A stretch of 64,000 nucleotides of DNA, taken from NCBI GenBank assembly GCA_949752745.1, contig OX457027.1:87255720-87319719 (forward strand). The letters run 5' to 3'. The DNA is from Protula sp. h YS-2021. Its lineage: Eukaryota > Annelida > Polychaeta > Sabellida > Serpulidae. This document shows positions 53,701 through 55,875 of the stretch, piece after piece (position 1 is the stretch's first letter; the number at the start of each line of letters is the position of its first letter). The notes beneath the pieces are model-generated. The model was not told the origin of the DNA. It searched no databases and saw only the letters and a program-made list of their open reading frames with translations. Position numbers and translations under genes: made by a program.

Positions 53701-54903
53701 ACATCAAGTGATGTACAAAAGATCGCTCTGCACGAGAACCTGGTATGTGGTGATGACGGCACATACCTGCGGCAAAATGCCTCGTCATCGTTTGTGGGCA
53801 CGCAGAATGTCAAGGTAAGCCTAGCCTGAGGTGGAGGGGATATGAGAGGGGGGGGGGACTCAACAGAATGTCCAGTTAAGTCCTTGAGGCGAAGATAGGG
53901 GCTTGGGATGGAAGGGGATTCCTGTAATAAAGCACCGACACCTAACGCTTGCTTTTTGTTCAAGTCATCGTTTTTGGGAACACAAAATGTTCAGGTCAAC
54001 CTTAGAGGGGGTGCGGGGAGGTGGTGGAGGGGGGCGCGTCATCGTTTTTGGAACGCAGATTTTCTGGGTAAGCCCATCCTACCGTTTGTTTTTTGTTCCT
54101 TCATTTTCATTTCTTTCATTTTATAAACAGATATGGATCGTAAATTGTGCCACAGTCGTGTGAAACTTCGAATCGCTAGTAACGTTCATTATTTAATATA
54201 ATATTGTTTCAAAAAGAGCTGCTTGACTGGTGATTTTTTCTCGACTTTAGGAAGGCGGAGATAGAGAATTAAAGTATGATTTTATTGTAAAACGCTCATT
54301 TTTACTTCGCTCTATACTCGACAGGTGGAGTATTCAAAAGGGGAGAAGTCGGAAGTGACTCATGAAGACCTCATCGAACCAGGCGAAATTTCAGGTATTT
54401 TACTGCATTCCCTTTTTTTTCTGTACATAAAAAAGAAGAGAAAAAATGCAATGCCAAAAGTTATACAGGATTAAGCGACGATATATTTTGTGTTGTCAGA
54501 CTCAAATGATAAGGAACTGGATTAAGCACCTCTATCTATAAATTCGTTTTCTTTTTACTCCACAGAGATACTAGAGGACCATGGGGGTGGAGAATATTTT
54601 ATTCTCAAGTCTGGGATCGATGTCGATCCTGCGGTATTCCACACATTGTCTCAGCTTGAAGGACCGGCCGAAATACGCCTTGGTGACCAAAGCTACGTGG
54701 CTGTTCCTTCGATCGAACCTGCTGTTCCATCAAATAATGTTGATGTCTCGCAAACCGGCTTTTATACTGAAGAGCTCAAGATAGATGAAAACAGAGAGCC
54801 TGCTGTTGCTGTGGCGTCGGAAACCAAAGCAGAAGCGTCGCCTGGTGGCCAAGTATTAGCTGACGGCCACGTGGCCCTGATCGAACATTTCGATACCAGC
54901 TAG
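21024..54903 (+). CDS. Multi-C2H2 zinc-finger protein, 21 coding exons, ~1185 aa
   Basis: Inferred join: 21024-21194, 22493-22597, 22989-23811, 25429-25490, 26329-26430, 26947-27051, 32566-32710, 36973-37127, 37665-37838, 38075-38191, 38563-38661, 38962-39115, 39838-40038, 41711-41840, 42082-42191, 42926-43039, 44378-44513, 52970-53099, 53698-53814, 54325-54394, 54566-54903. All junctions are GT..AG and all phases agree, total 3558 bases. Fifteen C2H2 fingers fit C-x2/4-C-x12/13-H-x3/4-H; five are split by introns and regain perfect spacing only when spliced as given. A sixteenth is degenerate. Residues 1-92 are an unrecognised N-terminal region, 93-367 a charged low-complexity region, about 390-960 the fingers, and 968-1185 an acidic tail. 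Expected role: nuclear DNA-binding regulator. I do not recognise an orthologue. The first two exons are the least certain. Confidence 0.85.
21757..22470. mobile_element. Helitron-like element, AGCCCTCAG family copy 1
   Basis: Begins AGCCCTCAGCCAATATTGGCT (a hairpin), then a GTCCGTCCGTC tract. Four or five units of about 130 bp follow, each with AAAACTATTCATCGGATCTT, ACAGGAAGAAAGTATATATA and GTGTAGATGTGCAACGGGGG. Ends TATTGGCTGAGGGCT, the exact reverse complement of its start, then the hairpin GCATCTCCGATGC. It lies in intron 1 of the zinc-finger gene. A second copy with the same two ends frames 46711-52459. Confidence 0.75.
22493..22597 (+). CDS. Zinc-finger gene exon 2
   Basis: Residues 58-92. 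The 105-base exon lies between TTAAACAG and AAG|GTAATA and reads AFIKEKGAELLSEGG, then VNIVNGDKQAVDEVSTFIQK. It is in phase 0 with both neighbours. It starts only 22 bases after the end of the Helitron-like element. Small and without a known domain, so supported by splice sites and phase only. Confidence 0.6.
22860..22925. repeat. Poly-A rich simple sequence
   Basis: AAAAACACC/AAAAACAAA-type simple sequence in intron 2, just before the acceptor of exon 3. Confidence 0.6.
22989..23811 (+). CDS. Zinc-finger gene exon 3, long charged exon with 21-bp coding repeats
   Basis: Residues 93-367. Between TTATACAG and TCCAG|GTAATT it stays open for 823 bases and ends in phase 1. It is rich in basic clusters (SPRKRRG, PRRTRGKK, LNKRRK) that could be nuclear localisation signals, then acidic and serine-rich. 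A seven-residue repeat SSPRADE, coded by a 21-base unit (TCTTCGCCTCGGGCAGACGAG), is present four to five times at about residues 287-311. GC content is far higher than in flanking introns. Opposite-strand frames here are shadows of this repeat. Confidence 0.8.
23560..23650 (+). repeat. 21-bp coding minisatellite in exon 3
   Basis: Four to five copies of TCTTCGCCTCGGGCAGACGAG with few changes. Because the unit is 21 bases, copy-number change alters the protein by seven residues without frameshift. Confidence 0.85.
23812..24318. other. Intron 3, left part
   Basis: Nothing recognisable. The open frame of exon 3 runs on to a stop at 23933 but is intronic because the phase and splice signal at 23811 join exon 4. 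Confidence 0.5.
24328..24838. mobile_element. Non-autonomous element, TIRs built from 15-bp GGGACCGAACCCCCC repeats
   Basis: A 511 bp element in intron 3. The left arm (24328-24470) starts GGGTTCCGGACAGAACCCCCC-like and holds about nine copies of (G)GGACCRAACCCCCC. The right arm (24708-24838) is its inverse and ends CTGTCCTAGACCC. The nine bases GATAAAAAC flank both sides (24319-24327 and 24839-24847) and are a perfect target duplication. The centre has no coding sequence. By target size and arm design it groups with the Mutator-like elements at 27647 and 60675. Confidence 0.85.
24848..25428. other. Intron 3, right part
   Basis: No coding similarity. The frame at 24917-25171 is open but has no family match and no splice context. 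Confidence 0.4.
25429..25490 (+). CDS. Zinc-finger gene exon 4
   Basis: Residues 367-387. A 62-base exon between ATTTTAAG and AAG|GTATGT, read as GSEAEEEYKPVSKQRITKW then IK. It enters in phase 1 and leaves in phase 0, exactly as needed between exons 3 and 5. Too short to be seen as an open frame; support is the phase match and the strong donor. Confidence 0.7.
26249..26300 (+). repeat. Degenerate partial copy of exon 5 start
   Basis: TGTTGTACGTGAAGAGTGAGG followed by CAAATTTCAGCGTGGAGAGTGC matches, with changes, the sequence directly downstream that leads into exon 5 (TGTTATACGTTAGCAGTGAGG and so on). It is a tandem duplication of the intron-exon 5 border. Confidence 0.7.
26329..26430 (+). 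CDS. Zinc-finger gene exon 5, finger 1 and start of finger 2
   Basis: Residues 388-421. Finger 1 is C-G-E-C-x12-H-x4-H. The exon ends MPTCD at GAC|GTATGC in phase 0. Joined to exon 6 it gives C-D-I-C-F-x11-H-x3-H, a perfect finger 2, which is why this donor was preferred to one 50 bases downstream. The acceptor is AGTGAG|GACAGA, chosen because it is in phase. Confidence 0.75.
26947..27051 (+). CDS. Zinc-finger gene exon 6, end of finger 2
   Basis: Residues 422-456, between GTTGCAG and AAG|GTAAGA. It supplies the second cysteine, the hydrophobic core and both histidines of finger 2 (ICFKPVRIKCMMLKHRAGH), then HFGEDGKLLPSSIILHK. A TGACGTCA word lies just upstream. Its last 35-50 bases and donor are repeated several times downstream. 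Confidence 0.85.
27052..27638 (+). repeat. Tandem copies of the exon 6 end with its splice donor
   Basis: Five diverged copies of the exon 6 3' end (GCCAAGCTCCATCATCCTGC, ACAAG) each followed by a GTAAG-type donor and a poly-C tract end near 27149, 27293, 27429, 27510 and 27638. Units are 80-145 bp. The fourth has lost the donor GT (AAAGGAAGT). The longest copies extend back to GCCACTTTGGCGAGGATGGC. The last unit is the one into which the Mutator-like element inserted. Confidence 0.9.
27639..27646. other. Target site duplication GTAAGTAC (left)
   Basis: Eight bases GTAAGTAC, repeated at 32386-32393 on the other side of the element. The duplicated bases are the splice donor of a repeated exon 6 end. 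Confidence 0.95.
27650..27815 (+). repeat. Left TIR array of element A
   Basis: About eight words of the type GGTCAA(G/C)TCAACCCACC, spaced about 20-25 bases apart. Inverted copies form the right end at 32265-32385. Confidence 0.9.
27998..28215. repeat. 112-bp direct repeat, two copies, in element A
   Basis: The units at about 27998-28108 and 28110-28215 share AATTAGGAATA, GAGTAGGGA, TTAGTCTG, GGATTAGCATTACGGGTTGA and GGATTAAGGCGTGTTC. They lie just inside the left TIR and could be part of the element promoter or transposase binding region. Confidence 0.8.
28503..29023 (+). pseudogene. PHD-finger module of element A
   Basis: Across an intron the protein reads C-T-K-C-x12-C-V-E-C-x4-H-R-I-C, then after splicing ELVFVCIACRQ, giving the C4-H-C3 pattern of a PHD-type finger. 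Donor AAG|G-GTGAAT and acceptor TTTTTATAG fit in phase 1. PHD-like fingers at the start of FLYWCH-containing transposon proteins could bind chromatin; that is inference. Confidence 0.65.
29291..29499 (+). pseudogene. OTU protease-like module of element A
   Basis: Contains VPYDGDCFFASVAALVPDS, matching the OTU cysteine protease active-site word (D-G-D-C-L/F-F-x-S-V) with the catalytic aspartate and cysteine present. It is followed by QLRTDLVRFF. The histidine-bearing C-terminal half of an OTU domain is not visible in the following sequence, so the domain is partial or its next exon is decayed. Confidence 0.7.
29868..30298 (+). pseudogene. FLYWCH zinc finger and linker of element A
   Basis: VVTYWRCSVNNRKVRCKAAV followed by AEHCHPCDP gives the W-x-C, C and H-x-H/C ligands of a FLYWCH finger. 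The next exon is a helical linker, SIVEEAMLSQELVSSLPNPE, leading into the transposase. Both exons are in phase 0. Confidence 0.75.
32386..32393. other. Target site duplication GTAAGTAC (right)
   Basis: Exact repeat of 27639-27646, followed by the poly-C tract that characterises the exon 6 end repeats. This confirms the insertion point. Confidence 0.95.
32566..32710 (+). CDS. Zinc-finger gene exon 7, acidic linker
   Basis: Residues 457-505, between GTGTTAG and GAAA|GTAAGT. It reads MKLKELEMDENLEGELLQQV and continues to DPIKEENAE. It enters in phase 0 and leaves in phase 1. IKEE fits a sumoylation consensus (hydrophobic-K-x-E), which is common in such regulators; this is inference. No finger in this exon. 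Confidence 0.75.
32720..36195 (+). mobile_element. LINE retrotransposon (CR1/L2-like), apparently intact ORF2
   Basis: Located in intron 7. The long ORF at 32956-36141 is followed by a short 3' tail ending in TGTAATGTAATGTAATGTAA, a pentanucleotide repeat typical of LINE clades that do not use poly-A. The left end is not resolved and no ORF1 is seen, so it may be 5' truncated or a single-ORF type. A Helitron-like element begins about 35 bases after its tail. Confidence 0.8.
32956..36141 (+). CDS. LINE endonuclease-reverse transcriptase, 1061 aa
   Basis: An uninterrupted frame. Residues about 110-330 are an apurinic-like endonuclease with LGLINARSVKCK, ILVITETWLS, GGGIAVVF, IIITGDFNIHVD (catalytic D-F-N) and VSDHFLITC. 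Residues about 540-830 are the reverse transcriptase with NYRPVSNLSYVSKLIEKA, FLCLLDLSAAFDTVD, GAPQGSIYGPEAYEQYT and the catalytic FYADDSQLL. The C-terminal part has SAARIITYTH, LHWLRIKERCEFKI and APTVWNSLPLEIR, found in CR1/L2/Rex-type LINEs. The role is target-primed reverse transcription. All key catalytic motifs are present, so it could be active or very young. Confidence 0.9.
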   Translation: MTLNSLSPEHFSQHQSINRINCHIMNILSLFILAMCLGQISISHRRGSRGGKIRKIKKIITERQVPKINRTFRANLNNLISVHYENDQCAPESYSNTSVSDLCKHPTGSCLGLINARSVKCKSELISTIIDHHKLDILVITETWLSQDDDFCEKEITPDGYSCLRKDRHMGRGGGIAVVFNTSIKPKRLELETFSSFEHDILRTDSPTGMLRLIAIYRPPSSPQQQFLEEFTSLLETHTLSSDRIIITGDFNIHVDNSQDTFAVKFLRTLAMFSLKQHVTDSTHTGGHILDLVIAHEHDPLIIGKPVVRDLVSDHFLITCGLDKEASEFKSTCIKYRKFKDIDIEQLKKDIRESVLCNPEDMSTESLVDTYNATLTNLIDKHAPLLERKITVRPRHPWYGNELRSLKRQCSTSERKWRKSRLHKDYVELSNTQKRYFGLIKDAKKNYYHNLVSQNQHDQGKLYRILNKLLCRNNSCCLPDHTSKLDLANTFGNFFKSKIEKIRENFTDSSQCFELDNVEPPQTLSSFAELSSDKVHSIISASRPKSCGLDPIPTWLVKECSLELAPVITKIINTSLRSTFPNNLKQAIVTPIIKKPTLKKIPKNYRPVSNLSYVSKLIEKAASLQIRDHISTHALSEPMQSAYKKGHSTETALVRIFDEILMAMDKRRVVFLCLLDLSAAFDTVDYSILIKRLKLTFGIDEQALHWLESYFQNRQQRVKIDDVLSDIIELTCGAPQGSIYGPEAYEQYTRPVGRAISPFDIFYSFYADDSQLLDSADPKSINDQKAKLENISNAISSVSSWMFQNKLKLNETKTEFMVLGAQKYVDLCQIDNLVLGNEIIPKSSSAKNLGVTMDQTLSLSEHIDNICRSCYNSLRIIFRIRKYLTEDATKSLVHSLVMSKLDYCNALYFGINTKELNKLQRVMNSAARIITYTHPHKHITPALVSLHWLRIKERCEFKIATLTFKALHGMAPSYLCNLITPYTPTRTLRSENLFLLRQPKYNLKRCGYRAFTVSAPTVWNSLPLEIRCTENFQRFKKSLKTHLFKKSYGEHFDVQRGDTSV
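36228..36880. mobile_element. Helitron-like element, GGGGGAC family copy 2
   Basis: Starts ATTAGTTCCCCGCCGCCGCGG with a GTCTGTCCGTC tract. The core has two units sharing TTTTGTACGCG, ATTTCTCAGT and GTGCGA(C/A)CTGGG(G/A)TTATTTTTG. It ends GGGGGACTGTGATCAGTTTC, with hairpin ATCAGTTTCACTGAT, as in the copies at 19050 and 47370. Located in intron 7 next to the LINE tail. Confidence 0.7.
36973..37127 (+). CDS. Zinc-finger gene exon 8, finger 3
   Basis: Residues 505-556, between TATGTAG and CAG|GTGAGG. Finger: C-S-I-C-F-x11-H-x4-H (VQCSICFATLSQNKFLKVHM). It enters in phase 1, making serine with the A left by exon 7, and ends in phase 0 with HYTKQ. Its last 45-50 bases are amplified downstream. Confidence 0.85.
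37128..37440 (+). repeat. 77-bp array of the exon 8 end, donor and a TGACGTCA site
   Basis: Four further copies of GCATGGCGCTGACAAGAAAC...ACCAAACAG|GTGAGG follow exon 8 with donors at 37204, 37281, 37358 and 37428. Spacing is 77, 77, 77 and 70 bases. The second lost its donor G (CAGTTGAG). Each of the first four units carries the palindrome TGACGTCA a few bases after the donor (37135, 37212, 37289, 37366). Confidence 0.9.
37665..37838 (+). CDS. Zinc-finger gene exon 9, finger 4 and start of finger 5
   Basis: Residues 557-614, between GCTTTCAG and GAG|GTCTGT. Finger 4 is C-P-K-C-D-F-x10-H-x3-H. Finger 5 starts C-D-V-T-G-C (four residues between cysteines, an accepted variant) and is completed by exon 10. 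GC-rich codons contrast with the AT-rich intron. Phase 0 at both ends. Confidence 0.85.
38075..38191 (+). CDS. Zinc-finger gene exon 10, end of finger 5 and finger 6
   Basis: Residues 615-653, between CATTCAG and CGC|GTCAGT. IRRHKRNAH supplies the histidines of finger 5. HSEKAYKC is a linker close to the classical TGEKPY/F type. Finger 6 is C-D-Q-C-E-x11-H-x4-H. Phase 0 at both ends. Confidence 0.85.
38379..38408. repeat. (ATT)n microsatellite in intron 10
   Basis: About ten ATT units. Similar tracts lie in element A at 29233-29275, 30306-30395 and 31262-31352. Confidence 0.9.
38563..38661 (+). CDS. Zinc-finger gene exon 11, finger 7
   Basis: Residues 654-686, between GTTTCAG and AGT|GTCAGT. 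Finger: C-E-V-C-G-K-x10-H-x3-H (ICEVCGKQLTSLGTYRKHMQ). The donor GTCAGTGC is the same as that of exon 10, which is in phase 0; the alternative ATGA|GTGTCA one base pair earlier would break the frame. Confidence 0.85.
38699..38775. repeat. (AGT)n microsatellite in intron 11
   Basis: About 25 AGT units starting 38 bases after the exon 11 donor. The polyvaline frame through it is an artefact. Confidence 0.95.
38962..39115 (+). CDS. Zinc-finger gene exon 12, finger 8
   Basis: Residues 687-738, between GCTTGTAG and AACG|GTACGA. Finger: C-P-K-C-G-R-V-F-x8-H-x4-H. Then an acidic segment (DADDSVLKEEKLVSEGLNV) and LHN. Enters in phase 0 and leaves in phase 1. Confidence 0.85.
39116..39515 (+). repeat. 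23-24 bp minisatellite starting at the exon 12 donor
   Basis: About 16 copies of GGTACGGCGCTTGTCGTCACTGC, with changes. The first begins at the exon 12 donor itself (G|GTACGACGC), so most units contain a CG|GTACGG donor-like word. Predicted proteins through this array are artefacts. Confidence 0.9.
39838..40038 (+). CDS. Zinc-finger gene exon 13, fingers 9, 10 and start of 11
   Basis: Residues 738-805, between TTTTTTCAG and TGTG|GTACCG. Finger 9 is C-K-H-C-x13-H-x4-H (one residue longer than usual). Finger 10 is C-H-H-C-D-Q-Q-F-x8-H-x3-H. Finger 11 opens C-P-D-C-G and continues in exon 14. Phase 1 at both ends. Confidence 0.85.
40255..41710 (+). repeat. 54-bp minisatellite (27 copies) containing the exon 14 acceptor
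   Basis: Unit: TTACACGCATGGTCGTCCTG, CTGTCAGGGTTACGATACAT, GTATCATAGCCACA. The last unit ends CCTGCTGTCAG, which is the acceptor of exon 14, so nearly every unit carries a copy of that acceptor. The unit is 18 codons, has no stop and is in frame with exon 14, so a continuous 526-codon frame (40264-41844) arises. Copies differ at a few positions (CATGG/CAGGG, ATTA/ATGA/GTTA), with higher-order blocks. Confidence 0.95.
41711..41840 (+). CDS. Zinc-finger gene exon 14, end of finger 11 and start of 12
   Basis: Residues 805-848, between GCTGTCAG and CACTT|GTAAGC. KQFKNKTYVSHHRKRMH completes finger 11 (C-P-D-C-x12-H-x4-H). Finger 12 is C-P-V-C-H-K-Y-F-x8-H and its last histidine is in exon 15. Enters in phase 1, leaves in phase 2. 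Confidence 0.85.
42082..42191 (+). CDS. Zinc-finger gene exon 15, end of finger 12 and finger 13
   Basis: Residues 848-885, between GCTCGTAG and ACGG|GTAAGT. FELH supplies the last histidine of finger 12. Finger 13 is C-G-S-C-E-R-R-F-x8-H-x3-H and ends YHMLEHT. Enters in phase 2, leaves in phase 1. The last 20-odd bases with the donor are amplified downstream. Confidence 0.85.
42192..42830 (+). repeat. 45-bp minisatellite (14 copies) of the exon 15 end and donor
   Basis: Unit: GGTAAGTGGCGGGGTAACGA, GCAGTACCACATGCTTGAGC, ACACG. Each unit ends with the last 20-odd bases of exon 15 and restarts with G|GTAAGT or G|GTAAAT, a strong donor. The unit is 15 codons and has no stop in the exon 15 frame; the resulting frame runs from 42176 to 42856 (GKWRGNEQYHMLEHT repeated). 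Using any downstream donor would keep phase 1. Confidence 0.95.
42926..43039 (+). CDS. Zinc-finger gene exon 16, finger 14 and start of 15
   Basis: Residues 885-923, between TGTTGCAG and TGCG|GTGAGA. Finger 14 is C-T-L-C-K-K-K-F-x8-H-x3-H; the preceding linker HTGLKAF is classical in type. Finger 15 opens C-P-H-C and is completed in exon 17. Phase 1 at both ends. Confidence 0.85.
43060..44335 (+). repeat. 23-bp pyrimidine-rich minisatellite in intron 16
   Basis: About 55 copies of GGCTGTTACTCCCCTCCACCCCA. The first lies about 25 bases after the exon 16 donor. Each unit carries CTCCCCTCCACCCCAG|GCTG, a polypyrimidine tract with an AG, so the array mimics a row of 3' splice sites. The proline-rich frames of 272-283 codons through it are artefacts. 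Confidence 0.9.
44378..44513 (+). CDS. Zinc-finger gene exon 17, end of finger 15 and degenerate finger 16
   Basis: Residues 923-968, between GATTGACAG and ATCAG|GTACAC. DKSFKQAKYLDIHLMSH completes finger 15. Then C-R-A-C-C-R-L-F-x8-H-V-C; the last histidine is missing or replaced, so finger 16 is degenerate. Enters in phase 1, leaves in phase 2. Its last 55 bases and donor are amplified downstream. Confidence 0.85.
44514..46420 (+). repeat. About 90-bp array of exon 17 end and donor (about 21 copies)
   Basis: Unit: GCCTGCCGTCTCTTCCCACA, CCAGCACGGCCTCAATAGGC, ACGTCTGCAAGGCCATCAG, then GTACACCTCACCC and a C-rich tract. The first two donors are 90 bases apart; later spacing varies with the C tract, so the frame is not kept. 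Nearly all units keep CAG|GTACACC or CAG|GTAAACC; one near 45053 has lost it (CAGGGACAC). The array is cut at 46420 by an insertion and resumes at 52664. Confidence 0.95.
46824..47912. mobile_element. Helitron-like element with ~140-bp core units
   Basis: Begins TTTAGCCCGGCTTACGTTAC with hairpin CTTACGTTACCCGTAAG. Units contain AAAATGCAT(T/C)T(C/G)CTCCTAC, TTTTGATCCGATATCATTTA, TTTTTGGTGTGAG and TACGGCTTGTGCTTTTTGA, in about four copies. A GGGGGAC-family element at 46953-47392 interrupts the first unit. Near the right end is a perfect hairpin, ATTTCGCTACACGTAGCGAAAT. Confidence 0.55.
46953..47392. mobile_element. Helitron-like element, GGGGGAC family copy 3
   Basis: Starts AGTCCCCACCGGGGGACTAT and GTCTGTCCGTCTG, has two core units with AACACACTCAAGCCTACATT and GGTCGGTATTGTAAATG, and ends GGCGGGGGACATCAGTTTCA with hairpin ATCAGTTTCACTGAT. 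Flanks rejoin to the neighbouring family's unit, showing insertion between T residues. Confidence 0.65.
47913..48660. other. Intronic repeat-like DNA with AAGGTCAAGGTCA words
   Basis: Contains several CCTTGACC/AAGGTCAAGGTCA words. No coding sequence is visible. Confidence 0.4.
48660..49109. mobile_element. Helitron-like fragments left of the P-like element
   Basis: Two starts are visible: AACCCAGCCGACCTTGTCGG with its hairpin at 48660, and ATGTCTCCCCCTAAGGGAGA at 48792, followed by a GTCCGTC tract and two units like those of the AGCCCTCAG family (ACTATTCAT(C/T)GGA, GGAAGAAAGTATATATAGTG). The sequence is cut at 49109 by the P-like element and continues at 52339. Confidence 0.55.
49110..52338 (+). 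mobile_element. P-like (THAP) DNA transposon, 3229 bp, complete
   Basis: The ends are inverted repeats of about 32 bp: CAAAGACTGTTTACTACTAA at the left continues GATATGACACTC, and the right end is its inverse with two mismatches. CCCGTCC lies on both sides (49103-49109 and 52339-52345), a 7 bp duplication, or 8 with one mismatch; P elements make 8. One two-exon transposase gene fills it. The flanks rejoin into an AGCCCTCAG-family sequence (GCAAGGACC-CGTCCGTCGC), as in the copy at 22345. Confidence 0.9.
49314..52012 (+). CDS. P-element/THAP9-type transposase, about 857 aa, two exons
   Basis: Exons 49314-49429 and 49555-52012, donor AAAG|GTAATA and acceptor TTTTTAG, phase 2. The N-terminus is a THAP zinc domain: C-A-A-I-G-C, then FRFPTDKER, KWVQNTRR, ICAKHF (C-x2-H) and AVPTLF. 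A basic helix (KQKLKKEVRRLRSKLWRAKK) probably dimerises. The P-type RNase H-like core shows VFDEMSLKQG, VVVCDQGSNNRSF, IYDPPHLLKNIRNNL and, at the C-terminus, NRLNQDCAEKFFSVIR-GRGG. The expected D, D and E are present and there is no stop or frameshift, so it could be active. It is in the same orientation as the host gene. Confidence 0.9.
52664..52790 (+). repeat. Remainder of the exon 17 array
   Basis: Two more units of the exon 17 end repeat, resuming at the base where the array was cut at 46420. One donor is intact (CAG|GTACATC), the last is altered (CAGGAACACC). Confidence 0.9.
52970..53099 (+). CDS. Zinc-finger gene exon 18
   Basis: Residues 968-1011, between TTGGTTCAG and GAAGAG|GTACGC. 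It reads RYSSTDTESGHVFEVKEE, then ELVVRDEPPE and DDQFVLTEE. Enters in phase 2, leaves in phase 0. Acidic, no finger. Confidence 0.8.
53100..53690 (+). repeat. About 53-bp minisatellite at the exon 18 donor (11 copies)
   Basis: Unit: AGAGGTCCCTATACTCGTGC, CACGGTACTCAAAAAGTACT, TGTGAATTAGTGTC. The first unit begins at the donor (AAGAG|GTACGCTCTGCTCGTGCC). Units have AGAG|GTCCC or GGAG|GTCCC at that position, so donor quality drops after the first. Length varies by several bases. Confidence 0.9.
53698..53814 (+). CDS. Zinc-finger gene exon 19
   Basis: Residues 1012-1050, between GCTTGCAG and AAG|GTAAGC. It reads VTSSDVQKIALHENLVCGDD and ends SSFVGTQNVK. Phase 0 at both ends. Two worn copies of its 3' end follow in the intron. 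Confidence 0.8.
53959..54075 (+). repeat. Two degenerate copies of exon 19 end and donor
   Basis: TCATCGTTTTTGGGAACACA-AAATGTTCAG|GTCAAC at 53966-54001 and TCATCGTTTTTGGAACGCAG-ATTTTCTGG|GTAAGC at 54039-54074 resemble the exon 19 end TCATCGTTTGTGGGCACGCA. Donor-like words are kept. Confidence 0.8.
54325..54394 (+). CDS. Zinc-finger gene exon 20
   Basis: Residues 1051-1074, between CTCGACAG and TCAG|GTATTT. Reads VEYSKGEKSEVTHEDLIEPG, then EIS. Enters in phase 0, leaves in phase 1. Confidence 0.8.
54566..54903 (+). CDS. Zinc-finger gene exon 21 (stop codon)
   Basis: Residues 1074-1185 and TAG, after acceptor ACTCCACAG in phase 1. It reads EILEDHGGGEYFILKSGIDV, then FHTLSQLEGPAEIRLGDQSY and ends ALIEHFDTS. 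The tail is acidic with no domain I recognise; such tails can act as activation domains. No AATAAA signal is visible close downstream. Confidence 0.8.
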
Positions 54904-55313
54904 CATTAACTTTATAGTACCGCAAAAAAAAATCTCTCTCCATATGTTTAGAATCTACCTCTGGTTACGTGTCAATGAGGTGATTAGCACTTCCGGTGCG
55001 GCTAGCCCCAGTAAAAGCTAACCAAGTGCCGGGCAAGGCGATGAGCAACTGTCAGATCTCGTATACGCCCAGTTAGCCAAAGCAATTGTCTGTGTAAAGT
55101 GGATCATACCCTTTCGTTGGGAGAGGCAGTCCAAAGAAACGAAAAATACAAAATTCAAAGAAAAGCAAATATGGCGAGGCTTTAATAGTTATATGGAGAA
55201 GCAATGGCTTTAATCCATTAATTTTATTCACGTTATTGGATGAAATTGAGAATTCTAGGAGATATACAAAGATTTGTTTTGTGTTGTCCGCGTATTGTGC
55301 TCGTATCCACTAC
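54904..55313. other. 3' flank of the zinc-finger gene
   Basis: Presumably contains the 3' untranslated region. No clear polyadenylation signal or coding sequence. Confidence 0.35.
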
Positions 55314-55867
55314 GGGTCTTTGGTCAATTCGGCACCTTGCCAAGTCCTCCCCTACCAATTTTTACAGGTCAACTCAGCCCCTCGTGAAAGTCAAGTCGGC
55401 CCTTCATATTTTTGGTGTTTTATGTTATTCAGATAAAACATACAGGGTAATTCTACCTTATATATTTTTTTATTGGAAAAACAACACACTTACAATAACA
55501 GAATTTAAGACATACTTTACGCACAATTAGCACATCATTTTACACACCATATTCGGTAGTGCAACCTTTGCTATAATAACAATTACTAATAAAAATTTAT
55601 ATTATAGACTATAGTGCCGTGTAAGCTGGCGGCGTTGCCACATTGTATTTTGAACACTACTTTCAAGCACGAAGACTACTTTCAACCTGACATTTAAAAG
55701 CTATGTATTTAATTTTAAGTCTGAGTCTAGGTCGACGACGCCTACACTCGTCCAACAGCTTCGAGCAGGTTGGATGCCGACCGGGATCCCTGACGAGAGG
55801 CCGAGTTGGCGGGGCCGACTTGACCAAAAAGGGCTGAGTTGGCAAGGGGCCGAAATGACCCAACACC
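55314..55867. mobile_element. Non-autonomous element, TIRs of GGTCAACTCAGCCCC-type repeats
   Basis: The left arm starts GGTCTTTGGTCAATTCGGC and has three to four words of the type GGTCAA(C/G)TC(A/G)GCCC. The right arm (55795-55867) is the inverse, ending ATGACCCAACACC. The flanking TCCACTAC and TCCACAGC agree at six of eight bases, a possible old target duplication. The words resemble those of element A (GGTCAACTCAACCCACC), so it may be a distant non-autonomous relative. No coding sequence inside. Confidence 0.65.
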
Positions 55868-55875
55868 TCCACAGC

